From: CAWCUU01 sp963798855
Lineage (GTDB): Bacteria; Gemmatimonadota; Gemmatimonadetes; Longimicrobiales; RSA9
Assembly (NCBI GenBank): GCA_963798855.1
Contig: CAWCUU010000001.1
Location: 744,001-808,000, forward strand
Length of the DNA: 64,000 nt
Direction: 5' to 3'
The position numbers were made by a program, and so were the translations under genes. The notes under the pieces were generated by a model, which saw only the letters and a program-made list of their open reading frames with translations, made no database searches and was not told the origin of the DNA. The stretch's first letter is position 1; each line of letters opens with the position of its first letter. Positions 25,482-33,360 of the stretch are shown piece after piece.

Positions 25482-26798
25482 GTGGGAGGACGCTTGAATC
25501 GGCTCGCGTGCGCCTCGGCGCTGGCGCTTTCACTTTCGGTTCTACTGGCGGGGTGTGGCAACGACGACCCGACGGGAGTCGGGGCGCCGCTCTATCCGGA
25601 GGGGGTCGTCCGCACCTTCGAGATCGTGCTCGATGCTCCCCAGTTCCTGCTCGCCGACACGATGATCGGCGGCTTCATCGATCCGGGTCAGTCCGGGCTG
25701 CTCGTGGTCGCCGAGGACTTCGGCGGTTCGCTTGACGCGCACTCGCTGCTCCGCTTCAGCCTCTTGCCGAAGACGGTCCAGTTCACTGGCAGCACGGGGT
25801 CGCAGAGGACGGACACCCTGCCGTCGTTCATCGGCGCGGATCTCGTGCTCTACCCCGATTCGGCGTCCGTCGGGGCTGGACCGGTGACGGTGGCTCTGAA
25901 CCTGGCGGCCGAGCCGTGGGATGCCGGCTCCGCCGACTGGACGAACCGCGTCGATACGACCGGTGTCGAGGAGCCGTGGACCCAGCCGGGCGGCACCATG
26001 GCTGATCGAATCGGGACCGCCGAGTGGGTGCCCGGCACCGACTCGGTGCTCGTGCCGATCGACTCCCAGACGGTCGCGCTCTTCGCCGACTCCGATGTGG
26101 TGCAGCACGGGCTGATCCTGTCCTCGACGACGCCGGGTACGCGCATCGAGTCGAGCAACGCGGTCGTACGCCTGCACGTGCGCCCTTCGCTGCAGACGGA
26201 CACGGTGGTGACGTTCGATCAGCCGCTGGTCCGCTCCACCTTCGTCTACGATCCGCCGGCCGCTTCGTCCCCAGGGCTGCGCATCGGCGGCATTCCGACG
26301 TGGCAGAGCGCGCTCGAGCTGCGCTCGGAGATGGACACGCTGGTCTTCGCCTGCCCTGACGAGCCGAGCTGCCGCATCCCTCTCGACAAGGCCACGATCA
26401 GCACGGCGGAGCTGCTGCTGCAGCCGCTTCCGACGCCGCCGGGATTCCGACCCGGGGACTCGCTGCACGTCGAGACCCGTCCGGTGATCCGAAGCCCGCT
26501 CCTGCCGCTGGCTCGTTCGCCGCTCGGTGACGCGGTGAGCGTTCTTCGGCCCGGGGTGGCGCCCTCGTCCTTCCTCGGGGTTAGCGGCTCGGCGGAGCGC
26601 TTCGCGGTGCCGATCACCGCGTTCGTCCGCTCGGTGGTGCAGGACACCGCGCGCTCGGCGCAGCCAACGCTGATGTTGCTGCCGTATTCGGCCGGGCCGG
26701 GCTTCGGGTTTGGCGAGTTCGGCTCGGTCTCGATGGGGGCGTTCGCCCCACAGCTCAGACTCGTTCTCACGATCTCCGAACAGGTGCTGCTCCGATGA
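25482..26798 (+). CDS. Predicted lipoprotein of unknown function, paired with a beta-barrel protein
   Basis: The 438-residue product has a signal sequence ending in a lipobox LAGC (Cys about residue 25) and then a Ser/Thr/Pro-rich, beta-strand-like extracytoplasmic part. There are repeated Asp-rich turns, and the pair CPDEPSC (near residues 287-293) could form a disulfide. No catalytic motif is visible. GTG 25482 has GGAGG ten bases upstream; TTG 25494 with GGAGG four bases upstream is an alternative start. It follows cdd and its stop overlaps the next gene as ATGA, so the two probably work together at the outer membrane. Confidence 0.65.
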   Translation: MGGRLNRLACASALALSLSVLLAGCGNDDPTGVGAPLYPEGVVRTFEIVLDAPQFLLADTMIGGFIDPGQSGLLVVAEDFGGSLDAHSLLRFSLLPKTVQFTGSTGSQRTDTLPSFIGADLVLYPDSASVGAGPVTVALNLAAEPWDAGSADWTNRVDTTGVEEPWTQPGGTMADRIGTAEWVPGTDSVLVPIDSQTVALFADSDVVQHGLILSSTTPGTRIESSNAVVRLHVRPSLQTDTVVTFDQPLVRSTFVYDPPAASSPGLRIGGIPTWQSALELRSEMDTLVFACPDEPSCRIPLDKATISTAELLLQPLPTPPGFRPGDSLHVETRPVIRSPLLPLARSPLGDAVSVLRPGVAPSSFLGVSGSAERFAVPITAFVRSVVQDTARSAQPTLMLLPYSAGPGFGFGEFGSVSMGAFAPQLRLVLTISEQVLLR

Positions 26799-27988
26799 AG
26801 CGCTCACTCGCCCTCGTCGCGCTCCTGTTCACGGCCCTGCCGTGGCCGGGGCGTGCGCAGTCCCTGTTCGGCACCGCCGGTCTCGGCCTCCCCGTCGCGC
26901 CGCTCGATGGACGGGCGCGTGCGCTCGGGGGCATCGGTACCGGTCTGCTCGGCGAGAACAGCTCCCTGGTGAACCCCGCCGACGTGGCTGGGGTGCAGCT
27001 CCGTTCGATCTCGGCCGTGTTCCAGCCGACGAGCCAGCGCATCTCGCTCGATGGTGAGAGCCAGCGGCGGGGTGCCACCCGGTTCCCGCTCATCCGTGTG
27101 ATGTATCCGTTCGGGACCCGGATCGTCGGCAGCGTGGGGTATGGCACGTTCCTCGACCAGTCCTGGGCCATCGAGCGCGACGGCACCGAGATGCTGGGAG
27201 ACACGGAGATCGCGGTGCACGATATCGTGCGCTCGACCGGCGGCCTCTCACAGCTGCGGCTCGGCATCGCGTACTCCGCGAGCGAGTCGCTCGCGCTCGG
27301 CGTGGGCGGCGGGCTCTATACGGGTGAGGTCCAGCGGCACCTGACCCGCACCTTCGCCGATAGCACGGCCGCCGCGCTCTCGCTCCAGAATTACGACGCC
27401 GTCGACCGCTGGCGCTACAGCGGGCCCATCGCGGAGGCGGGGCTGCGCTGGGATCCGGTTCCCGTCGTGCGCGTAGCCGGCAGCCTCGCCTGGTCCGGCG
27501 AGCTGCGCGGGCGCGCCGAGGACGCCGGCCTCGACAACTTCCGGGTCTCGATGCCGCTGCGTGCTTCGGTCGGGCTCAGCGCACTGTTGTCCTCGCAGCT
27601 CGAGGCTGCGATCGGCGCCAACTGGGCGAACTGGAGCGTCGCTGCCGAGGATTCGCTCGCGTGGCAGCCCGACGCCCTGAGCGGCGCGAGGGACGTCTGG
27701 GAGGTCGGCGGTGGGTTCGAGTGGCAGGGCGTCGAGAGTGCCACGCGGACGTACCCCATCCGACTGGGCGCCCACTATGCACGGCTGCCGTTCACGGTGA
27801 GCGGAGAGACCGCGACCGAATGGTCTGCCAGCCTCGGCCTCGGCGTCCGGCTCGCGCCCAGTCCTGTCGGACCCGCGGGGCTCGTCAATGCGGCGATCGA
27901 GCGCGGTCACCGGGCGACCGCCGACAGCGCGGGCCTCAGCGAGCAGTTCTGGCGCCTGACACTGTCGCTGACCCTGTTCGGTCGTTGA
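26795..27988 (+). CDS. Predicted outer-membrane beta-barrel protein (FadL/PorV-like shape), function unknown
   Basis: The 397-residue product has a signal peptide cut near PGRAQS. The opening LDGRARALGGIGTGLLGENSS resembles the start of PorV/UPF0164-type barrels (ARAxGxGGA...NPA; here ENSSLVNPADVAG). The rest is a series of amphipathic strands. It is translationally coupled (ATGA) to the preceding lipoprotein gene and touches miaB downstream (TGATG). Possible roles include lipid or hydrophobic-substrate transport or anchoring of the lipoprotein; none is shown by the sequence. Confidence 0.65.
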   Translation: MKRSLALVALLFTALPWPGRAQSLFGTAGLGLPVAPLDGRARALGGIGTGLLGENSSLVNPADVAGVQLRSISAVFQPTSQRISLDGESQRRGATRFPLIRVMYPFGTRIVGSVGYGTFLDQSWAIERDGTEMLGDTEIAVHDIVRSTGGLSQLRLGIAYSASESLALGVGGGLYTGEVQRHLTRTFADSTAAALSLQNYDAVDRWRYSGPIAEAGLRWDPVPVVRVAGSLAWSGELRGRAEDAGLDNFRVSMPLRASVGLSALLSSQLEAAIGANWANWSVAAEDSLAWQPDALSGARDVWEVGGGFEWQGVESATRTYPIRLGAHYARLPFTVSGETATEWSASLGLGVRLAPSPVGPAGLVNAAIERGHRATADSAGLSEQFWRLTLSLTLFGR

Positions 27989-29544
27989 TGGCGCATCCCA
28001 CCATGGAGTCGCCCCAGGATCGGAGTCATGATCCCGCCGGGTCGCCGCTCCGCGCCTACGTCGAGACGTACGGCTGCCAGATGAACATCAGCGATGGCGA
28101 GCTGATGCAGGGAATCCTGGCGCGCCACGGCTACAGCCTCGCCGCCACACCCGACGCAGCCAATGTCATCCTGGTCAACACCTGCGCGGTGCGGGAGCAC
28201 GCCGAGCAGCGGGTTCTCGGGCGCGTGTCCCAGCTGAACCGCTTCAAGCAGGAGCGACCGGGCGTGGTCCTCGGCGTCACCGGCTGCATGGCGCAGCGGC
28301 TCGGCGAGAGCCTGCTCGAGAAGGCGCCGTACGTCGATCTGGTGATGGGTCCGGATGGCTACCGTCGGCTGCCGGAAGCGCTCGCGAGGCTGCACGGCTC
28401 GGGAGCCGGCGGTGAGGGGGAGGCACGGCCGGCGCCTGAGTCGGCGAGCGCCGCACCGCCGACACCCGGTGCGCGAGCCCGCGGAGCGCTGCCGGTCATC
28501 GCCCTGCCCGGGGATGGGAGCGCCGAGGAGCGGGAGACATTCTCCGGCGGCGTTGCGGCGGCGGCCGATGGTCGGCTGGCCGTGCTCGGCTTCCAGCCCC
28601 ACGAGAACTACGAGGGGCTGGAGGTGCGACGCACCTCACGGATCGGCGCATGGGTGCCGGTCCAGCGCGGCTGTGATTACCGGTGCACGTACTGCATCGT
28701 GCCGTACGTGCGCGGCGCCGAGAAGAACCGCCATCCGCGTCACGTCCTCGACGAGGTTCGCGGCATCGCGGATCAGGGCATACCGGAGGTGACGCTGCTC
28801 GGTCAGACGGTGAACTCCTATCGTCACGGCGACTGGGACTTCGCGCGTCTGCTGCGGGAGGTGGCGCGGGTGGACGGTGTCCGGCGCGTGCGTTTCACTT
28901 CGCCCCACCCGAACGACGTCACACCAGCCCTCCTCGAGGTCATGGGCTCCGAGCAGGCCGTCTGCAAGCAGCTCCACCTGCCGGTACAGGCGGGGCACGA
29001 TCGTACGCTGAAGCGGATGCTGCGCCGCTACACGGTCGCGTCGTACTTCGAGAGAGTAAGGCTCGTCCGGGATGCGATCCCGGAGATCGCGCTGTCGACC
29101 AATGTCATCGTCGCGTTTCCGGGCGAGACGGAGGCCGAGTTCGAGGCCACTCTTGACCTGATGCGCGAGGTGCGCTTCGACAATGCGTACCTGTACAAGT
29201 ATTCGGCACGGGAAGGCACGCCCGCGACCCGCCTGCCGGCTGGTGATTTCGTCAATGCCGACGAGGCCCAGCGGCGGCTGGAGGTGCTGATTGCGCTTCA
29301 GCGCGACATCCAGGCCGAGATCAACCGCGGCGAGCTCGGGCGCGTCGTCGAGGTGCTGGTCGAGCGCAATGCACGCAGCCCCGGCGACGTGTTGGGTCGC
29401 ACCGATCGGAACAAGTTCGTCGCGTTCGAGGGTGCCACCGACCTCATCGGGCGCTTCGTTCACGTCCGCCTCATCGATACCACCGGCGCCACTTTCCTGG
29501 GGGAGTGCGTCTCCGAGACGACCTCCGTGGGCAGCGCCGCCTGA
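27988..29544 (+). CDS. miaB: MiaB, tRNA-2-methylthio-N6-dimethylallyladenosine synthase
   Basis: MiaB is a radical-SAM methylthiotransferase acting on A37 of tRNAs. The 518-residue product has the N-terminal UPF0004 cysteines Cys30 (TYGCQMN), Cys66 (VNTCAVRE) and Cys100 (VTGCMAQ) for the auxiliary cluster. The radical-SAM motif is CDYRCTYC (Cys229, Cys233, Cys236), followed by the C-terminal TRAM domain. It is about 60-70 residues longer than usual because of a Gly/Ala/Pro/Glu-rich insertion (about residues 135-200) between the first two domains. The start ATG overlaps the preceding stop by one base. Confidence 0.93.
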   Translation: MAHPTMESPQDRSHDPAGSPLRAYVETYGCQMNISDGELMQGILARHGYSLAATPDAANVILVNTCAVREHAEQRVLGRVSQLNRFKQERPGVVLGVTGCMAQRLGESLLEKAPYVDLVMGPDGYRRLPEALARLHGSGAGGEGEARPAPESASAAPPTPGARARGALPVIALPGDGSAEERETFSGGVAAAADGRLAVLGFQPHENYEGLEVRRTSRIGAWVPVQRGCDYRCTYCIVPYVRGAEKNRHPRHVLDEVRGIADQGIPEVTLLGQTVNSYRHGDWDFARLLREVARVDGVRRVRFTSPHPNDVTPALLEVMGSEQAVCKQLHLPVQAGHDRTLKRMLRRYTVASYFERVRLVRDAIPEIALSTNVIVAFPGETEAEFEATLDLMREVRFDNAYLYKYSAREGTPATRLPAGDFVNADEAQRRLEVLIALQRDIQAEINRGELGRVVEVLVERNARSPGDVLGRTDRNKFVAFEGATDLIGRFVHVRLIDTTGATFLGECVSETTSVGSAA

Positions 29545-29562
29545 GCCCTCCGGGCAGCTCGT

Positions 29563-31851
29563 GTGAGCCGCCCTCTTCCCCCGCTGTCTCGTGCCGCGCT
29601 TCTCTGCGCGGTCTCCCTGCTCGCCGGGCTTCGCGTCCCTGCGCTCCCGGAGGTCGTGCTCGCCTCGCTCTGGATCCTTCTGCCTCTCGCGCTGATCCTC
29701 GGCATTCGCAGGCGCCCGCCGCGGCACCCGCTGGCTGGGCGGCACGTGGCCTGGGCGGCGGTCGCAGTCGCCGGGTTCCTTCTCGGTGCCGGCGACGCTT
29801 CCCGCGCTCGCGGCGACTGCCGATTGGCTCTGCGTGACGCATCGGAGCTGCATGTCCTCGGCACGCTCGTCGCCGAGCCCGGCCGCGACGGAGCGGCGCT
29901 GCTGCGCATGGAGTCGCCGTGCCGCGGCAATGTGCGGGTCCGATCGCGGTCGCCGCTGCCGCCCGCGGGCAGGGGCCTCGAGGCGACCGCCCGGTGGTAC
30001 GCCCGTGGCCAGCAAGGGCCCTGGCCTCCGATCCCCGATCGTGCAGGCACGCTCGCCTTGCAGCGCGTCCGCGAACGCCCGCTCCGATCTCCGCTCGGCC
30101 ATCCGCTGCTGCGGCTTCGGGGCGCGACGCAGCGAAGGATTCGGCTGCTTTTCGGCTCCCGCGCCCCGACAATGGAGGCGCTGCTCCTGGCCCGTACCGA
30201 ATCGCTGGACCCGGAGACGAGGGACCGCTATTCGGCGGCAGGACTCGCGCACGTGCTGGCGATCTCCGGACTCCACGTCGGGGTCGTTGCCGGCGTGCTG
30301 CTGACCGTTGCGCGGGCGCTGCGCCTTTCCGCCACTTTTTCGGCCGGCGCGGCGGCAATGGGGACGGTTCTGTACGTGCTGCTTCTCGGCGCCCCGTACG
30401 CCGCCTGCCGGGCGGCGCTGCAGGTGGTCATGCTGCTGATGGCGCGACTGCTACAGCGTCCGAGCGATCCGCTCGCGCTCCTCGCCGCCGCGGCGCTGGT
30501 GGTTCTCGCGATCGATCCGGCGGCGTTGCTCGAGCCCGGGTTCCAGCTCTCCTTCGCGGGTGCGGCCGCCCTCTCGGTGCTCCGGCGGCCGATCGTGCCG
30601 TGGCTGCCCTCCCGCCTGCCGTCGGCGGTGCGTGACGGGCTCGCGGCCGGCCTCGCTGCGGGGCTGGTCACCATGCCGATTGCCGCCGTGCATTTCGGCC
30701 GCGCGGCGCCGGTCGGGCTCGTCTCGACCCTCGTCGCGGTGCCGATCGTCGCGGCCACCGTGCCGGCCGCGGCGTGCGCGTTGCTGGTTTCGGTGCCGCT
30801 GCCCGCGCTGGGCGGGTTTCTGGCCGGCGCCGCGCGCCTCGGGGTCGACGCGCTGGAGAGGGTCGCGGCGTCCGCGGCCGCGCTCCGCTTCGGCCACTCG
30901 GCCGTGACCGGCCCGGTGGCGTACGCCTGGCTCATCGCCACGGTCGTCGGGCTCTGGCTTCTGGGGCTCCGGCCGCGCTGGAAAGGAGTCCGGTCGCTCG
31001 TGGCCGGCGGGGCCTTCGCCGCCGTGCTGCTCGCCTGGCCGCCCCTCGCCGAGCGTGCCGCGTCGCGCGGCGCCCTGCAGATCACCGCGATCGACGTGGG
31101 CCAGGGCGACGCGCTGGCGATCCGGACGCCGCACGGTCGCTGGCTCCTCGTGGATGCGGGCCCCCGCTCGCCGACGTTCGATGCCGGACGCAGTCGGGTG
31201 GTGCCATTCTTGCTCCGGCATGGTGCTCGGCGGATCGACCTTCTCGTGATCACACACCCCGACGCGGACCACGTCGGAGGTGCGGCTGCGGTGGTCGGGG
31301 CACTGCCTGTTTCCGGTGTGCTGGATCCGGGTGTCGCGGCTGGAAAGCCGGCGCTGATTCGGGTGCTCCGCGAGGCCGCGGCCAGGGGCACCCAATGGTA
31401 CCGGAGCGTCCCCGGCGGCAGCGTCGTGGTGGACGGCGTCACGCTGGACCTGCTCGCACCGGCGCCTGGGAACCTGGAGCGCCTCGAGGACGCGAACGAC
31501 TACTCGGTCGTGTTCCGCCTTTCGTACGGGGATTTTTCGGCGCTGTTCGAGGGCGACGCGCCGGAGTCGGTCGAGCGGCAGGTGGTCGTGCGTGCCGGTG
31601 GGCACCTTCACGCCACGCTCCTGAAGGTGGGACACCACGGCAGCCGCACCTCGACCGGCGAGACGCTGCTCGATGCGAGCGAGCCGCGCGTCGCCCTGAT
31701 CTCGGTCGGGCGGCGCAACCGCTACGGCCATCCGAGCCCCGAGGTGATCGAGCGCCTTCGGGCCCACGGGATCGAGATCCACCGCACGGACCGGGAGGGT
31801 ACGGTCACCGTGTCCGCCTGGCGGGACGGCCGTTACGTGGTGGAGCGGTGA
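29563..31851 (+). CDS. comEC: ComEC/Rec2 family DNA-uptake channel protein
   Basis: ComEC forms the inner-membrane channel for single-stranded DNA during transformation. The 762-residue product has N-terminal helices and a DUF4131-like part, then the Competence domain (DRYSAAGLAHVLAISGLHVG, multiple helices). A C-terminal metallo-beta-lactamase-like domain has DVGQGDA (about residue 511), HPDADHVGG (about 565) and GHHGS. All three parts are present, so it is the full-length type. GTG 29563 lies 18 bp after miaB. Presence suggests, but does not prove, natural competence; no comEA or pilus genes are in the window. Confidence 0.9.
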   Translation: MSRPLPPLSRAALLCAVSLLAGLRVPALPEVVLASLWILLPLALILGIRRRPPRHPLAGRHVAWAAVAVAGFLLGAGDASRARGDCRLALRDASELHVLGTLVAEPGRDGAALLRMESPCRGNVRVRSRSPLPPAGRGLEATARWYARGQQGPWPPIPDRAGTLALQRVRERPLRSPLGHPLLRLRGATQRRIRLLFGSRAPTMEALLLARTESLDPETRDRYSAAGLAHVLAISGLHVGVVAGVLLTVARALRLSATFSAGAAAMGTVLYVLLLGAPYAACRAALQVVMLLMARLLQRPSDPLALLAAAALVVLAIDPAALLEPGFQLSFAGAAALSVLRRPIVPWLPSRLPSAVRDGLAAGLAAGLVTMPIAAVHFGRAAPVGLVSTLVAVPIVAATVPAAACALLVSVPLPALGGFLAGAARLGVDALERVAASAAALRFGHSAVTGPVAYAWLIATVVGLWLLGLRPRWKGVRSLVAGGAFAAVLLAWPPLAERAASRGALQITAIDVGQGDALAIRTPHGRWLLVDAGPRSPTFDAGRSRVVPFLLRHGARRIDLLVITHPDADHVGGAAAVVGALPVSGVLDPGVAAGKPALIRVLREAAARGTQWYRSVPGGSVVVDGVTLDLLAPAPGNLERLEDANDYSVVFRLSYGDFSALFEGDAPESVERQVVVRAGGHLHATLLKVGHHGSRTSTGETLLDASEPRVALISVGRRNRYGHPSPEVIERLRAHGIEIHRTDREGTVTVSAWRDGRYVVER

Positions 31852-32216
31852 TGATCGACCTGTTGTTGCGCCTCTTCAGCGAGCCGGATCCGACGATCGC
31901 TCCACTACCGGAGGGGGCCAGGCTGCGCCGCGCGCGGTGGCTTCCTGCACTCGGAGGCCGGCTCGCGGGGATGCGCGGGCCGGCCGCGGCGGTGACGCTA
32001 GGGCGCACGATCGTGCTTCACCCGCGCACCCATGCCAGCGAACGGCTGCTGCGCCACGAGCTCGAGCACGTTCGGCAGTGGCGGGCGGCTCCGCTCGCCT
32101 TTCCGGCCCGCTACGCATGGTATCATATTCGCAATGGCTACGCCCTGAACCCGTACGAGGTCGAGGCGCGGCGGGCGGAGTCGCGAGAGGAGGGTTCGAC
32201 AGGAAGGCGACCGTAA
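31851..32216 (+). CDS. Small putative zincin-like protein (HExxH, DUF4157-like)
   Basis: This 121-residue soluble protein has a metal-binding pattern HELEH (residues 69-73) in RLLRHELEHVRQW. A downstream NPYEVEARR could supply the third, acidic ligand. The Arg-rich N terminus shows no signal peptide. ATG 31851 overlaps the comEC stop by one base (GTG 31848 is possible). Similar short HExxH proteins are common in GC-rich genomes, but neither substrate nor activity is known. It may be a degenerate or very small peptidase-like domain. Confidence 0.65.
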   Translation: MIDLLLRLFSEPDPTIAPLPEGARLRRARWLPALGGRLAGMRGPAAAVTLGRTIVLHPRTHASERLLRHELEHVRQWRAAPLAFPARYAWYHIRNGYALNPYEVEARRAESREEGSTGRRP

Positions 32217-32236
32217 CCCACGACTGGAGGCGCGCC

Positions 32237-33301
32237 ATGCAGCGCTCGGTCATAACCATCGATCGCCACATTCTGGAGGAGGAGCGTCTGCACCCGGCCG
32301 CGACGGGAGCCTTCAGCAGCATCCTCTACGACATCGCGCTGGCCGCCAAGCTGATCTCGCGGGAGGTGCGGCAGGCCGGCCTCGTCGACATCCTCGGCGC
32401 CACGGACGATGTGAATGTGCACGGCGAGCAGGTCCGCAAGCTCGACCAGTACGCCCACGAGGTCCTTTACAGGGCGCTGGACCACGGCGGCTATCTCTGC
32501 TGCATGGCCTCCGAGGAATCCGAGGAGATCATCCCGATTCCCGACCGCTTTCCGAAGGGCAAGTACGTCGTGCTCTTCGACCCCCTCGACGGGTCCTCGA
32601 ACATCGACTCGAACATCTCCGTCGGGACCATCTTCTCGATCCACCGCAAGCGCTCATCGGGCCCGGACGGCTCGCTCGAGGACTGCCTGCAGCGGGGCCG
32701 ACGCCAGGTCGCGGCCGGCTACGTCATCTACGGCTCCTCCACCATGCTCGTCTACACCACGGGAAGCGGTGTCCACGGCTTCACGCTCGATCCATCGATC
32801 GGCGAGTTCCTGCTCAGCCACCCTGATATTCGACTCCCCGAGCCCGGCGAGCGGATCTACTCGTGCAACGAAGGCAACTACACGCGCTGGAGCGACGGTC
32901 AACGTGCGCTCACCGATCACTTCAAGGGGATCGGGAAGGGAACCAAGCCCTTCAAGGGGCGATACGTCGGCTCTCTGGTCGCGGACGTCCACCGCACGCT
33001 GCTGCACGGCGGCATCTTCATGTATCCCGCCGACACCAAGAATCCGAACGGCAAGCTGCGCCTCCTCTACGAGGTTTCGCCCATGGCGCTGATCATGGAG
33101 CAGGCGGGAGGGGCGGCGACGCAGGGCGAGCACGACATTCTGGACATCGCCCCGACCGACCTGCACCAGCGCACGCCGGTCTACCTCGGCTCCCGCGAGC
33201 ACATCCACCTCGCCCGCTCCTACCTCGCCCCTGACCGGGCGGCCTCGGATGGGGACCGCTCCGAGCCGGGCGACGAGCCGGTCCTGGCGGCGACGCGCTG
33301 A
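32237..33301 (+). CDS. fbp: Fructose-1,6-bisphosphatase, class I
   Basis: This enzyme hydrolyses fructose-1,6-bisphosphate to fructose-6-phosphate in gluconeogenesis. The 354-residue product has the metal-binding signature FDPLDGSSNID (about residues 114-124), the early SEESEE acidic site (ASEESEEII), the substrate region GRYVGSLVADVHRTLLHGGIFMYP (split over two strands), and the C-terminal KLRLLYEVSPMA block. ATG 32237 has TGGAGG seven bases upstream. The last 13 codons form one arm of a long inverted repeat that continues past the stop, so the extreme C-terminal residues may be shaped by RNA structure rather than by enzyme function. Confidence 0.95.
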   Translation: MQRSVITIDRHILEEERLHPAATGAFSSILYDIALAAKLISREVRQAGLVDILGATDDVNVHGEQVRKLDQYAHEVLYRALDHGGYLCCMASEESEEIIPIPDRFPKGKYVVLFDPLDGSSNIDSNISVGTIFSIHRKRSSGPDGSLEDCLQRGRRQVAAGYVIYGSSTMLVYTTGSGVHGFTLDPSIGEFLLSHPDIRLPEPGERIYSCNEGNYTRWSDGQRALTDHFKGIGKGTKPFKGRYVGSLVADVHRTLLHGGIFMYPADTKNPNGKLRLLYEVSPMALIMEQAGGAATQGEHDILDIAPTDLHQRTPVYLGSREHIHLARSYLAPDRAASDGDRSEPGDEPVLAATR

Positions 33302-33337
33302 CGCGCCTGCCGGCAGGACCGGCTCGTCGCCCGGCTC
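33263..33337. terminator. Perfect 24-bp inverted repeat spanning the fbp stop codon
   Basis: Positions 33263-33286 and 33314-33337 are exact reverse complements over 24 bases. The 27-nt loop contains the fbp stop (33299-33301) and can itself pair further. It lies between two convergent genes, fbp (plus) and the TonB receptor (minus, ending 33361), and would form the same hairpin in either transcript, so it may be a bidirectional terminator. No T-tract is present on either side. It is much longer than the other hairpins in this window. Confidence 0.75.
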
Positions 33338-33360
33338 CCGACAGCGGGCTCCGGCAGCCG

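Noticed and set aside
28636..30276. 546-codon minus-strand frame opposite miaB and comEC
   Set aside because: It crosses two well-supported genes and has the biased composition of antisense frames.
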